A stretch of 64,000 bases of DNA from Penicillus capitatus (GCA_965649825.1 OZ287701.1:1178001-1242000); one strand, 5' to 3'; numbered from the stretch's first letter, positions 46,066 to 56,599 are shown. Numbers and translations are program-made. Notes: generated by a model from the letters alone, not told the origin.

Positions 46066-47931
46066 TGTCGGCGATCGGGCCGGACGAAAACAGACAATCA
46101 GCGGAAGACTTACAGACTGTTCGGAGCAAGGTCTCCAAAGACCCAGATTGTCCAATTTATACTCGCGCGATGACGCGACTTGACGAGGCAGGTGAGTCAC
46201 CCTAGCCTCAGAACCAGATAACATGGCCTCAGGTGACTCAGCCAAGACCCCCCAGGCGGTGGCCTCTTCAAAAACGAGGCAGTGTCACATCACCCGATCG
46301 ACAGCACCCCCATCTTGCCGACACCACGCTTCCCGCCAACTCCGAAAACAGCTAACGCAAGCCCCCACAACAATCACTAATGTTCAGTCAATGCCCGAGG
46401 TGAAATTCCGCCGGAAAAAAGACAGGATGTTGAGCCCTGAATACGCTGATGCTGCATTCAACTCTGCCGCCACGTCGGAACTCGGCTGCGTATCCGATCC
46501 CGTCGGCTCCGCTGACGCAACCGTATCTGTCCGCGGGCGCGGACAGTTCTTCGCCAGGTGCCCCTTGCACCGGCAGCTGTAGCAGACTCGGCCGCGCTTC
46601 GTGGCTTCCCCGCCATCGTCAGCTGCGCCGGCTGCCCTCCCTCTTCGCTGTCGCCGCGGAAACCGTCCGATGTCATGCAGCACTCTCCGCATCTGGCGTA
46701 GAGTCTTCCCATTCCGTCGCTCATCTGGTGGTCTCCTCACCACCGCGTCAATTGTCTTTTCGCCACTTGCTCGGACTTCCTCATGCAGTGCCTTCACCTC
46801 TGTGGTCAACGACCGCAGACACGGCACCAAATCAGGTGCCATAATAAAATGTTTTTTGGCCTCTTCATAGGCCGTCTCGGTCTCCTTAAGCTTCTCCTGT
46901 ACAGAGGAGGCTTCTACGCGTGCCTCGTTGGCCTCTTGCCCCGCCTTGTCGATGCCTTGTTCTGCCTTGGCGACCTCTTGTCGTAGCCGCGTGTTCACCC
47001 CTGACATCCGCTCGCTTTCTGCCGTCACCTCGGCGACCTTTCGCTGTTCGCGCCGTAGCTGCTGTTGCAGCTGTTCCTTTTCTGCCTCGAGGGTCGACAC
47101 CTGCTGGCGCCTTTTCTCCTCAGTGCGGAACCACTCCCACGTCGCCTCGGAGGCTACCTTCGCCCTTTCTTCAGCCTCACTGGCTCGTCGCCGTTCATCT
47201 TGCAGCTCTTGACTCAGCCGTTCGTTCTCCTCGCGCAGTCGTCTTGTCGTCGTTTGCAACTCGCGCCTCTCTTCCAGCCTCGGACATACGTAACGGACAA
47301 AGTCGCCCAGCTCATCTGCATCCAACAAGTAGCGAAACGCGAACACCTGACCGCAGTCCGTCTGACGCCTCGTCTGGACCATCTGATAGGCCAATGCACC
47401 CGGATAGAATCCATCGTAATCAACGAGCCAACTAAACAGGCTCGGTCCTTCGGACTGAACCCAGTAGAACTCCTCCTCCTCGTGACCTTGCTCCCTCTCT
47501 CCTCTTCGTGTTCGACTCATCTCAACTGCCGTCCCTGGGGATTTCCTTGGTGCGTCTAGTTGCCTAGACAGGACTCGTTCTCCACGTAGGAGAGCGCAAT
47601 GCACAGAGCAGTCGCGCAACGTCACCAAGACGGAGCCCCAACTGAGGAACGTATCAACGCTCCGAAACCACTGTCGGCGATCGGGCCGGACGAAAACAGA
47701 CAATCAGCGGAAGACTTACAGACTGTTCGGAGCAAGGTCTCCAAAGACCCAGATTGTCCAATTTATACTCGCGCGATGACGCGACTTGACGAGGCAGGTG
47801 AGTCACCCTAGCCTCAGAACCAGATAACATGGCCTCGGGTGACTCAGCCAAGACCCCCCCCAGGCGGTGGCCTCTTCAAAAACGAGGCAGTGTCACATCA
47901 CCCGATCGACAGCACCCCCATCTTGCCGACA
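46066..47931 (-). mobile_element. Young Gag-only LTR retrotransposon, family F1, TSD GCGTC
   Basis: The element is 1,866 bp with LTRs 46066-46323 and 47672-47931, which differ only by one substitution and the length of a C run. The duplication GCGTC lies at 46061-46065 and 47932-47936. Next to the 5' LTR is a candidate primer-binding site, TGGTTTCGGAGCGTTGA (minus strand). A purine-rich GGCGGGAAGCGTGG precedes the 3' LTR. The only ORF is a gag; there is no protease, RT, RNase H or integrase, so it must depend on enzymes from another element. Confidence 0.92.
46384..47520 (-). CDS. Gag-like protein with long coiled coil and one CCHC zinc knuckle
   Basis: Starting at ATG 47520 (MSRTRRGEREQGHEEEEFYW) the product is 378 residues; the frame is also open back into the LTR, but only from a TTG. 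A long charged coiled coil (about residues 80-230, e.g. EEKRRQQVSTLEAEKEQLQQ) is followed by a basic stretch and the knuckle CYSCRCKGHLAKNC (CX2CX4HX4C). This is the usual order of an assembly domain then a nucleic-acid-binding nucleocapsid part. It is the sole protein of the element and lies wholly between the LTRs. Confidence 0.85.
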   Translation of the reverse strand: MSRTRRGEREQGHEEEEFYWVQSEGPSLFSWLVDYDGFYPGALAYQMVQTRRQTDCGQVFAFRYLLDADELGDFVRYVCPRLEERRELQTTTRRLREENERLSQELQDERRRASEAEERAKVASEATWEWFRTEEKRRQQVSTLEAEKEQLQQQLRREQRKVAEVTAESERMSGVNTRLRQEVAKAEQGIDKAGQEANEARVEASSVQEKLKETETAYEEAKKHFIMAPDLVPCLRSLTTEVKALHEEVRASGEKTIDAVVRRPPDERRNGKTLRQMRRVLHDIGRFPRRQRRGRAAGAADDGGEATKRGRVCYSCRCKGHLAKNCPRPRTDTVASAEPTGSDTQPSSDVAAELNAASAYSGLNILSFFRRNFTSGID

Positions 47932-47959
47932 GCGTCCCTTAAATTTCCCCCCCCCTTGA

Positions 47960-48090
47960 TAAGACGGGTGAGTCAGCTCCACCCGAGAGCCAGAGAAAGT
48001 GGTCCGTTGGAGACAGTTGACAAGACAGGCAGCGCCTCTGCGCATGGCCGACCCCCACAGAACAAGGCAGTGTCACCTCGCTCGGCGACA
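47960..48090 (-). repeat. F1 LTR fragment
   Basis: The sequence gggtgagtcagctccacc...ggcagtgtcacctcgctcggcgaca matches one end of F1 LTRs and ends GGCGACA. The other end is missing. Confidence 0.6.
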
Positions 48091-48296
48091 CGCCCATCGT
48101 GTATCCCCCGCGTTGATCAAGTGGTGTACGGTTTTTCGGCGACTACCTCGAAATCTGCAAGGGGTAGGCTAGCTGTAACCCGGCCCTCGGCCTCAAAACA
48201 GGGGGTAGGCTTCCGTGACTAAGAACGTGTTTGTGAACTTGGTTGGACAATTACGTAATGCCGGCTTCGGAGCGCACCGGCTTGCTTTCTGCAACG

Positions 48297-48560
48297 TCCG
48301 TTGTCGTGTTAAGGCATAGCGCTCACAATAATGCGCTCATCTACCTACACTTGTGTCGATCTCCAAGTGACAGGTTGTAGGTTCTCTATACCTTCCCATC
48401 CGCAAATAGACCCGCGGCCTCTACGTCACAGATTCCAAGTAGATTCCGGAATCTTCGAAGAATATTCCTTTTTGTTACTTAATTTAGTACCCTATAAAAG
48501 CGTTGTAGACGTACAGATCTTGTCTTTCGTTTTGTAAGACTTTGCGTGTTTCAAAGGTTT
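48297..48560 (+). repeat. LTR of family F2, promoter-bearing
   Basis: It begins TGTCGTGTTAAGGCATAGCG and contains ccctataaaagcg as a TATA box. An inverted copy with the same start and TATA box forms the insertion at 58421-58723. The right edge is approximate because similarity fades near 48560. An ORF follows directly, as for a 5' LTR. Confidence 0.75.
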
Positions 48561-48643
48561 ACGATCTCATACGATTCAAAGCATTTCCATCGAACATTCT
48601 ATTCGACAACGTTCGGGTTTGGATTTCCCGAAAGGTGGCCGTA

Positions 48644-49447
48644 ATGGATTCGTTTGTTTTGGATATTTTGACAGAGCATGCTTTATCCGGTTTGCGGCAA
48701 GACGTAATTGAACTTGAGAAGTACGCGATTTATCGTTCAGCGGTCGTGAAATTTATGGGTAATACGTACTATTTATTCGCATGCCCAGAACTTGCGGGTA
48801 GGCTGGCTACACTAGGCAGACTGGGCATGCTAAGTAGGGCGCGTAGGCGGAGTTTGATGAAATGGGTGACTGGCTCATTTTGCGTCATCCCTTCTTTTAA
48901 GGCGGTTTGTGATGCTGGCAAAGCAGACGTCGCTGCGCATAATTTTGCGGGTATTTGGACGTGGGCTGACTACGCCAACACCTTACGGAACGGTTTGGTG
49001 GCGAAGAACTTTGTAGCTCTGTGCGACAAAGTTGCGTTCTTTAAGATCGTGATGTTTGCAAAGCACCTGAGGTCCCAGCTCAGCATCTCCATATCAGTGC
49101 TCCGTCGACGACAACGCGCACTAGCAATGCAGTTCGCCGAGTTTATCCTCCTCGAGGTGGTCGCGGAGGACGCGCCACAGCCGGCGGCCGAGGTGGTCGC
49201 GAAGGACGCGGTTATGGAAATAAAGGTGGAGTTTGAAGGCCGCGGTTCTAAACGCCGTAGTCGGTGCTTGTCGTACGAAGGGGAGTCGACGAGAGAGCGA
49301 GAGGCGAAGCGCCGATACGGTCTTCGAAATACGCGGGCTCGAGAAGAACGGCTGGCTATGTTAAAGAATGCAGAAGATGCAAAACGGAAGGTCGGCGGCG
49401 AGACCGAGAGTTCACCTGGGAGTTCCCATAGGAGGTCAAGAAGATAG
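48644..49447 (+). CDS. ORF downstream of the F2 LTR (retroelement protein of unknown type)
   Basis: From ATG 48644 the product is 267 residues; the open frame extends upstream only from a TTG. The middle is mixed alpha/hydrophobic (CVIPSFKAVCDAGKADVAAH), then a basic C-terminus (RGSKRRSRCLSYEGESTRER). No zinc knuckle, RT or other known motif is present. Its place right after a promoter-like LTR suggests the single protein of a non-autonomous element. A matching 3' LTR was not found. Confidence 0.5.
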   Translation: MDSFVLDILTEHALSGLRQDVIELEKYAIYRSAVVKFMGNTYYLFACPELAGRLATLGRLGMLSRARRRSLMKWVTGSFCVIPSFKAVCDAGKADVAAHNFAGIWTWADYANTLRNGLVAKNFVALCDKVAFFKIVMFAKHLRSQLSISISVLRRRQRALAMQFAEFILLEVVAEDAPQPAAEVVAKDAVMEIKVEFEGRGSKRRSRCLSYEGESTREREAKRRYGLRNTRAREERLAMLKNAEDAKRKVGGETESSPGSSHRRSRR

Positions 49448-49449
49448 CT

Positions 49450-50850
49450 AACCGCTGAAACGGTCCGCCGGCGTACGTATGGCCTTTCGTCGGATGTTGT
49501 GTAGGGCCCTTGCGCGCGGAAAGCGGAACTTCGTCGAGATGGGCGGGTGAGGAGAGAAGCCAGTGTCAATAGTCGGTACAAGAGGATACGAAATTGGCGA
49601 TCTAATGCGTTACTTAGTGTTGTGTGATGAAGGGGAGAATACGGATAGAGACTACACGGTAAGGCCAAGGCCAAAGCACGACGACCAACGAGTGTGAGGA
49701 GTGGAGAGCGTGAGGCGACGATGGCTTGGGAATCAGGATCGCCGTGGCGCCACCTTCCTTGGTTGACTGCGGCGCGCTGACCTGGAGTTTTGCGATCGCC
49801 GTGGCTCGACGCGCGTCTTTTCATTTCTTGAGTGTCTTCGTATGCCAGGTGGTTTTTTCTTTCTCGCGCCAACACTCTGTTTCCGTTATCGGTGTGTGTT
49901 GTAGGCTTGTTTTTTCTTGTTTTTTGTTGTTATTGCAAGCACGCTTCGGGTGTTCTGCGCGGTTTTTTCTGAAGAGCCGTGGTCCGTGGAATTCTTGCGT
50001 CGGTTTCGCCACGAAGCTTTGCTTCGTAGTGATACGGACTAGTAGTACGTGAAAACACAAAAAGGAATTAGGGTTTTTACAATAATACGTTCGTACTGTG
50101 AAGAACGAACTCCCTTCGGCGGCTTGACCCTGCACCTCCCTCTGGACGTCCTCAGCACGGACGACACGTATCTCTCCCGCGTTACTTTGGGTGGGGAGTT
50201 GGGGTGTAGGGGCGTTGTCGCCGGAGTCGTTCCCGTGTTGACTCATCTCACAAGCGTAGCGGAAGTCTTGAAGTCAGAAGAGGACGGGCGAGAGTTCGGA
50301 GGCCACACCATGTTGCTACAGGAAGACAGCTTGTTACAACAGCGATAGACGGCGAATGTTGTCATGATGATGAAGCGCCGAAGGATGATTATACAAGAAC
50401 TGCCTCATCATCATAAGAGGCAACGATGGCCAGTAGCTATTAATGGCCACGTCATATCAAAACCTACCCAGAACCTACTCAGCACCTATGAAACCTAACA
50501 CTATAAAAGGAGGATTATTGTCACATTGATCATCTTTGTAAGAAACCCCCTTGCGTCTTCCACCGTCACGTACTTGCCCGTGTCAATGTTCGGAAAGAAA
50601 AATTGTATGCGATTTGTAGAACGCAAGTGTAAGTCAGGTGTCTAGCGAAAGATGTTTTATGTGTCCGACCTTTGCTTAAATACTCAGCCCCCGATGTGGC
50701 GGCAGGAAAAACATAAGAAGTTCGAGAGTGAGCTCCCAGTGAAGTTCTACAATGTTCCGTGAACTTCAGTGTGAACTTCATAGGAACTCACTCCTAGTCA
50801 TCACGACTCGCTAATTACTTAGCGCGACTCAGCGGCGACGGTTACGTCGC
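49450..50850. other. Retroelement-like debris without a clear gene
   Basis: A minus-strand frame (49821-50246, beginning SQHGNDSGDNAPTPQLPTQS) and a TATA-like promoter region at ~50500 (cactataaaaggagg) are present. About 75 bp at 50793-50856 (agtcatcacgact...gttacgtcgcacagcc) recurs at 59877-59941. No family was recognised. Confidence 0.35.
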
Positions 50851-50856
50851 ACAGCC

Positions 50857-51129
50857 TGTCGGCGAGATGACGATGCGAAAATGACGTTGACGGGGACTGC
50901 CTTGGGGAATATGGGTGCAGGCAGTCGGGGGGCGCTCAGGGTCTTGTCAGAGGAGGTCCTAGGCACTGACGGGCTCAGACTTCGTGGCTCAGGGCGAGCG
51001 GTGACTCATCTGCCTGGGGGGTCGCATCACCCGGGCGGGATAAGAGGAGGAGAAACGTTGGTGTCGCCGAGCGATGTGACCCTGCCTAGTTTCTGAGGGG
51101 GCCACGTCCTGGGGGGTGTTGGTTGAGTC
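50857..51129 (+). repeat. F1 LTR remnants, plus orientation, truncated
   Basis: TGTCGGCGAGATG starts one F1-like LTR. A second F1-like start (TGTCGCCGAGCGATG) lies at ~51061. Neither has an intact 3' end; both are cut by the minus-oriented LTR at 51130. Confidence 0.6.
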
Positions 51130-51370
51130 TGTCGCGCGGAAGTGCCGCACCAAACGATAAAACAGCGGAAGACTTCTTTACACGTCCTCGGAGCAAGGTC
51201 CTGAATGGTTTAGTCTGTGCCTTATATACCCGCATGATGACGCGACTGGACGAGGCAGGTGAATCACCCTAGCCTCAGAGCCAGAGAAGATGGCCTCGGG
51301 TGATTCAACCAGCAACCCCCCAGGACGTGGACCCCTCAGAAACAAGGCAGTGTCACATCGCTCGGCGACA
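51130..51370 (-). repeat. F1 LTR followed by an internal 3' end
   Basis: The LTR runs TGTCGCG...GGCGACA. The next ~77 bp (ccacgcttcccgcc...) match the internal sequence beside the 3' LTR of the Gag-only element at 46324-46400. It is therefore the 3' LTR of a truncated element, not a solo LTR. No matching duplication was found. Confidence 0.75.
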
Positions 51371-51447
51371 CCACGCTTCCCGCCAAACTCCGAAAACAGG
51401 TAAAGCCAGCCCCCACAAAAGAATCTAACGCCTTCAGGCGATGCCCG

Positions 51448-51757
51448 TGTCGGCGAGTTGATGGGACGGCGACATCATGGGGTATGTGGGAGCCGGCAAT
51501 GGACTGAGGGGACTGTCTGGCTGGATGGGGGGTCAGGCTACCAAGGGGCGTTCGGGGTCTTGTCAGAGGGGGCTTTGGCAGTCGGGGGGCAGATTTCCCT
51601 GGCTCGGGGCGAGAGTTGACTCACCAACTTCGGAGGTCACATCGCCTGAATGGCTTAAAGGGAAAGGAACATTAGGTCGGGATGCTTTTGTGTGAAACTT
51701 TGTTTGTTGAAAACGTTCGAGTCCTGAGGTTCAGTCTGGCCGACGAAGACGAGTCAC
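51448..51757 (+). repeat. F1-type LTR, diverged, plus orientation
   Basis: It starts TGTCGGCGAGTTG and shares the internal blocks ggggtcttgtcagagg and gactcaccaacttcggaggtcacatcgcc. The 3' end is degenerate (tctggccgacga). It is followed by a gag2 ORF, as for a 5' LTR. Confidence 0.6.
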
Positions 51758-51759
51758 GC

Positions 51760-52143
51760 CCGGTTACGCACGCGACAGTCCATTACCCACCGTTGTCACA
51801 GGGTTCGCCCTACCTATCTGCGCTACGGTTTTGGAGGGATGGAGAACGTCGGAGTGTGGACGCGTCTGACCTATTCCAGCGGGGCGCTGACCATGTGGTG
51901 CATAACGCCGGGCTATACGATTCCCGACGCAGCTCTATTCACGACGATCGGCACGAACCCGCGGACGAGGCCGGTCCATCTACTCGACAAGACGAGGGGG
52001 AGAGTCAGTTACCTCCACGAGTAGGAAATCTTCCCCGCGGTACCCCGCGACAAGAACGACAGAGACAGGCATCTTCAAAAGACCCGGCGAAGAACTGGAG
52101 ACGATGGATATCGCTTTCTCGGGCTGCGATTGGTGTGACATAG
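51760..52143 (+). CDS. Retroelement ORF 'gag2', copy 2
   Basis: The frame continues from the LTR and encodes THATVHYPPLSQGSPYLSAL, RGADHVVHNAGLYDSRRSSI and EADEAGPSTRQDEGE-like sequence, then RQERQRQASSKDPAKNWRRW. It is similar to the minus-strand ORF at 45639-46060. The function is unknown beyond the association with F1 LTRs. Confidence 0.4.
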   Translation, partial: PVTHATVHYPPLSQGSPYLSALRFWRDGERRSVDASDLFQRGADHVVHNAGLYDSRRSSIHDDRHEPADEAGPSTRQDEGESQLPPRVGNLPRGTPRQERQRQASSKDPAKNWRRWISLSRAAIGVT

Positions 52144-52379
52144 ACATGTCACACATTGAATGATGTGACATGCTTTGAAGGACGGCCTGTTTAACGGCCC
52201 GGACAGACGGACGCATACATGCGGTCTGGCGCTTGCGCAGTCCTGTCGGCAGCGGAGACTCGCGTCAATGCTGCTGGATGATCGTCTCTCCCGTGTACCT
52301 TCCTTGGTTTTGCAACTCCCCCACAGGGCTCTCCTTACCGTCATCGATTCCCGCAGGTCGACCACGTGCTCTTGAGTAC

Positions 52380-53270
52380 AACGGCCGCTATGGGGACACT
52401 GTACCTGTGGGTCACCTGTACGACAGCAGATACATCGAGATCATGTTTCAGCTGCAATTGTACTGGTCACATCAAGAGGTATTCAATGTCTGCGAGGGCG
52501 AAGCGGAGGCATGCTGCGTGGTGCGATTTAGCACTGCACGGCTTGGATACTTATTGGTTTCTCGATTCTCCGCAGTGGAACGTGATGCCGGTAGCGCTGG
52601 ACAAGTTCATGAGGACAGAGCGATTCGTCTTGCATCGAAAAGAATGGTGCCTAGATCTCTCCCTTCATGCGGCAGTCTGATTTTATTGTCTAGGGGTGTT
52701 CACATCATGCGTGCCTTCTTTGGCACTCACTTCGCGATCACCGTCACGGATCTGTCTGTCACGAATCCTGTTCACATGGAATGTCAAGCACTCTTCATCG
52801 CTCAATCCCTACCCAGTGCGAGCTGCGTGCAAAGTGAGAACCTGTTCGATCTCTGTACCGTCGAGAAGAAGAAAAGACACATTACGGAAGACAGAGCTGT
52901 GTGACTGGGAAGTCTCTGTCGATCTGTTGTTGTGCCTGCAGGCAAGCAAGTGATGGGAGATCGATCAGCTGTGTTTCTGTTTACTCCGCCCCGCAAATTC
53001 TACAAGGCTTTAGAGGATCCCCATCACCGTGGCTGCCGTCTGACCATCGGACTGCGGCTGCTGTCGATCAGGCAGCCATCGACGAGACTGACGGTGGATT
53101 ACTATTCGGTGGATAGGCAGAGGATAGCCATCGAAGTGCTCACAGACGAAGACATCGAGAGACACGTGACAGGGAAAGCATCCATCAGTATCTTCGATGC
53201 ACCGAAAAGACAAGTGGCCCTCTCTCCACCGCACTGGCCGTTGAAGAAGATTAAAGAGATGGTGCAGTGA
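52380..53270 (+). CDS. Unrecognised multi-exon gene
   Basis: Several plus-strand frames look like exons: NGRYGDTVPVGHLYDSRYIE, LHGLDTYWFLDSPQWNVMPV, and the last one SAVFLFTPPRKFYKALEDPH followed by HRGCRLTIGLRLLSIRQPST, ending RQVALSPPHWPLKKIKEMVQ at 53270. Composition is host-like, not transposon-like. I could not assign a family. It ends ~360 bp before the RING gene. Confidence 0.4.
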
Positions 53271-53353
53271 AATCGCACTCTATGTTCAGTGAGATGATCA
53301 GATGTAGATCGAGAGGGATACGCGATGGGATCCGACGCAATCGACGATGTGGT

Positions 53354-53600
53354 TGTCGGCGATCGGGGCGGACGAAAGATTAACAGCGGAAGACTTGTTA
53401 CAGACTGTTTGGAGCAAGGTCTGGAATCGTCTGGTTTCTCCCTTAAGTACCCACTCGGTGAGGTGACTTCTATAAGCAGGTGAGTCACCCTAGCGCCAGA
53501 ATCAGGGAAAAGCGCCTCGGATGATTCAACCAGCACCCCCCTGAAACATGAACCCCTCAGAAACAAGACAGTCACATCGCCAGAGCAAATCTGGCCGACA
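53354..53600 (-). mobile_element. Solo LTR, family F1, TSD GTGGT, at the 5' end of the RING gene
   Basis: The element is 247 bp, TGTCGGC...GGCCGACA, with GTGGT at 53349-53353 and 53601-53605. An ATG with an open frame (MGSDAIDD) lies just before the insertion, so the LTR may split the first exon or the 5' UTR of the downstream gene. Confidence 0.92.
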
Positions 53601-53634
53601 GTGGTTTCGTTGTTCTCACGGACGTGGCTTCCTC

Positions 53635-54491
53635 CCCAAGGCTGTACATGTGGATGACTTGGAGGAGTTCGATTTCCGTCTTTGTGAACTCTGTCTCCAA
53701 GACAGTGCACCGGATGACAGTGCCATGACGTTCTACCTGCAATCCGGTGAGGGTGACATGCCGTCAGGACCACGTCGCACTTCGGTTCTCCTCTTTTTCT
53801 TGCTGCTGGATCCCCGACTCGATCAGCTGGAATATCTGGGGAGCGCCTCGGCGGGCGAAGACGACAGCCTCTTTTCGTTCTGTGTCATTCATGTCGACGA
53901 ACTTCGCGAAGAATTGGAAGATCGGGACTATGCCTTCTTTGTCGTGGATTCCGAGACTTCGTCAAGGGAGATATTGTCTGACAATTCGACAGTGGCAGAA
54001 GTACATCCATCCGTGTCTCTTATCGACAGGCATTTGACAGATGGATTTGAACAGTTTGGACTGGTTTCCGGATGCACCATCGTCGTGCGGCCGTTGGATC
54101 GCGGAGATGTCAGTGCTGACGGGATGTGTCGGGAGCTTGAACGACTGCGCCTCAATCCTCCTGCTCACCGACCGTCACTCAGAACACCGCAGACAGACGA
54201 CAATGTGCGTGCGATGTCCATCCGTCCAGTACTGTTGTACTTAGGCGTGTGTTCAGTTTGTTCATCGAGGTGCCGTCTGTGTCGTGTGCAGAGATAAACC
54301 ACAGACATCTGGTTTCTATCACGGAGAGACGTCAGTTTTTGCCTGTTGTCTTCATTCGGCATCAGGGTTGTGCATCTAGGGCGCATATCTGTGCTTGCGA
54401 GGAATGTGCTCGGAAGGTTTACCATCAACCGCACCGTCGATGCCCGATCTGCCTGGAGCAATGCACAGGACTGATTGCCAAGATCTTCTGA
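53635..54491 (+). CDS. MDM2-type RING finger protein (putative E3 ubiquitin ligase)
   Basis: The long exon (to 54204) encodes VHVDDLEEFDFRLCELCLQD, RRTSVLLFFLLLDPRLDQLE and EQFGLVSGCTIVVRPLDRG; the last segment is a little like a ubiquitin fold. Introns 54205-54256 (52 nt, GTGCGT...GTTCAG) and 54331-54379 (49 nt, GTCAGT...ATCTAG) are in phase. They assemble a RING: CVVCRDKPQTSGFYHGET, AHICACEECARKVYHQ, then RRCPICLEQCTGLIAKIF. The HGxTxH...CxxCA...CPxC pattern is that of the C-terminal MDM2/MDMX RING, including its position at the very C-terminus. In-frame ATG 53725 is the first after the LTR; the true start may be upstream of it. E3 activity is inferred from the family. Confidence 0.75.
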
Positions 54492-54499
54492 GAGTGGAT

Positions 54500-55455
54500 A
54501 TGCTTACGTTTTTGCCGATGCGATCAATGGCCATGTCTTTTTGCAGACTAGAGATGGCAGTCTTGCTGATTGGCGAGCTCTTATGAATGGTTCTCATCCG
54601 CAGACTGCTGCTGTTCTTTGCAGAGAGAGGGCATTTCGCTTTTTATTTTTGTATCAAGCTGTTCACCTTGTTCGACGTTACAATCTCACGAGTGTTTCGA
54701 CGAAGTTTGCTATCGTGGAATCTATTTGCCGTGGCAGCGACCATGTGCGTCTTTGAGGCTGATCTCTAAAAGAAGTTCCTCATTCTTTCACAGATCTTTG
54801 GGGTTTTTAGAATCTATGTGAATAAGCGGCGTTCTTTTCCTTGCATAAAGTAACAAACAGAAGGGCATGGAGTCGTGGGAAAATATCCTGGATGGAACTG
54901 CTAGAAACGCGTTAGAACGAAAAAGATCAAACTGTACATTGTATGGACTGGGAGTGTCGGAGATAGCGCATCACTTCCAGTCTTCTTGCAGATGAAAACG
55001 TAGAAAGAATTTTCAATATCCTTCTATCCGTGACAAGGATGAAGAATGGGTCATGTCATTTCTGAACAGTTTTGCCATTCAAGCACCTCGTGGAGATGGA
55101 CTTATAGATCTCACTTTTGCAGCGACCTGAGTGTTGGTAGGATTTTGAGGGTTACTAAAGTCATGGAAATCGAGCTGCTGTTGCTATACGTTCCCGTTCT
55201 CGTCTTGCACTTCCTCAGTCCGTCTCTGTCCGAATCTGTTGAGATCCACAGGTCTATTGTGTCTACTCGAGGAGAGCGTTCGTTATAGAAGGATATCGCC
55301 TGACACTCAGGTAGATCGTACAAGGATCCCTATGATCGACATCTATCTCTGCCGCTTTATGCATTCTGCGAAGAGCTAACGGTTCACCTGGGCAACGTCG
55401 AAACCTGTTGTGTAGTATGGCCACATCTCGACGAAGAGCTGTTTTGGACACACAG
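54500..55455. other. No recognised gene
   Basis: Short frames only, for example ESWENILDGTARNALERKRS from an ATG near 54867 and DEEWVMSFLNSFAIQAPRGD. These could be exons of an unrecognised gene. Confidence 0.4.
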
Positions 55456-55462
55456 ATTAAAC

Positions 55463-55789
55463 CTTTACACAAGATCTGCGACCGTGAGTCCGTTTATCTA
55501 TCCAGTGGAAGGCAATCTTCATCGGAGGGACAGAGTTGGGCATGTTATCGAGTTTTGGAATGCATCGGGTGAGCATGGGTTGTACACCTGGGGTACGTAC
55601 GCGTGTCGGCTTCGGGTATTCCTTGAGGCCGAAGGATGCGTATTGCAAGGGAACGAAGATGCTTGGAGAACGATTATTCTCCAACTTTATACAATGTATC
55701 GGGAACTAAGAACGCCGAATATGGCGAAGATACACAAAAAACAGCATGCGACGGAATTCGTCAATATACTGTATAGTCTATCTTTATAA
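55463..55789 (+). CDS. Small conserved 'KEMRWD' ORF, 5'-truncated copy 3
   Basis: It carries the C-terminal two thirds of the small ORF: RRDRVGHVIEFWNASGEHG, CRLRVFLEAEGCVLQGNED, RTPNMAKIHKKQHATEFVN, ending ILYSLSL-stop at 55789. The 5' part was lost at the duplication breakpoint. Its importance is that it shows the intact reading across the site where copy 2 holds an LTR. Confidence 0.5.
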   Translation, partial: LYTRSATVSPFIYPVEGNLHRRDRVGHVIEFWNASGEHGLYTWGTYACRLRVFLEAEGCVLQGNEDAWRTIILQLYTMYRELRTPNMAKIHKKQHATEFVNILYSLSL

Positions 55790-55797
55790 CAAACACA

Positions 55798-55883
55798 ATG
55801 AACTCAAGAGAATATACAAAAGCGCACGTCGACCGTCGCCACGCGCCCATAGCCAATCCGCATTGCACAAAAATGCTTGCGTG
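55798..55883 (+). CDS. Short conserved ORF (MNSREYTK type), copy 3
   Basis: Identical to the frame at 22430-22515 with the same tatctttataacaaacaca leader. Function unknown. Confidence 0.3.
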
Positions 55884-56599
55884 ATGTTTAGCTTTTGCGA
55901 CAAAGTTTAGCGTGAAAAGGTTCGTTAACATAAAGTCGATAGTCTTCGTAATACAAGCTACCATGTCGTCTTTTTCACGGTTTTGTTGTGACATTGGCAT
56001 CGTCTCCTGAAAGGTCCTTTGCTATACGTGCTGAGGCGCGTAAACGAAGGGCTCGTCAATTCACCAAGAACGGCAACGCGCACAAAGCGTTTTGTCGCTA
56101 CGTCACAAAGACGGAGTATCAAACGAAGGAGCTTCAACAATCCGAAACCATGCAATGTCAACGGCAAAACATTCTCGAGGACTCGTTTTTGAGTGCCAAC
56201 GCGCGTTAACGACGTTCGCTGCGTTGCGCTACAACCCACAATTACAATAATGTCATCTAAGGCGCCCTTTTTTGAATGTAGAATATCACAACAGCCCTCA
56301 TTCTGCCAGCTTAAATTCTAGACGTTCAACGTTCGAACAATCTTTGTTGTACAATAAGCCTTCATCGCCGTTTCTTTCTAGCGCGTTTTAAGTGTTGCAT
56401 CAGGGAGGACGACAACGACTAATCGTCCATTTCGACCTCAATTCGTAGAACAAGAGACAACAGCAAATGTCTTATGTTTCTTCGACGAAATGACATAAAG
56501 AGAACAAGGGTTGTAATGTTCACTGCATGGAGAGTTTGAACAGACCGATCAAATTAAAGAATGCCCAATCGCATCCATCACTTGATTTCTAGGGACAAA

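Noticed and set aside
46384-47703. Longer gag starting inside the LTR
   Set aside because: The upstream start would be a TTG; the first ATG (47520) lies in the internal region, as expected.
51130-51370. Another solo LTR with a 5-bp duplication
   Set aside because: The flanks GAGTC and CCACG do not match, and the right flank is internal element sequence; it is a 3' LTR of a truncated element.
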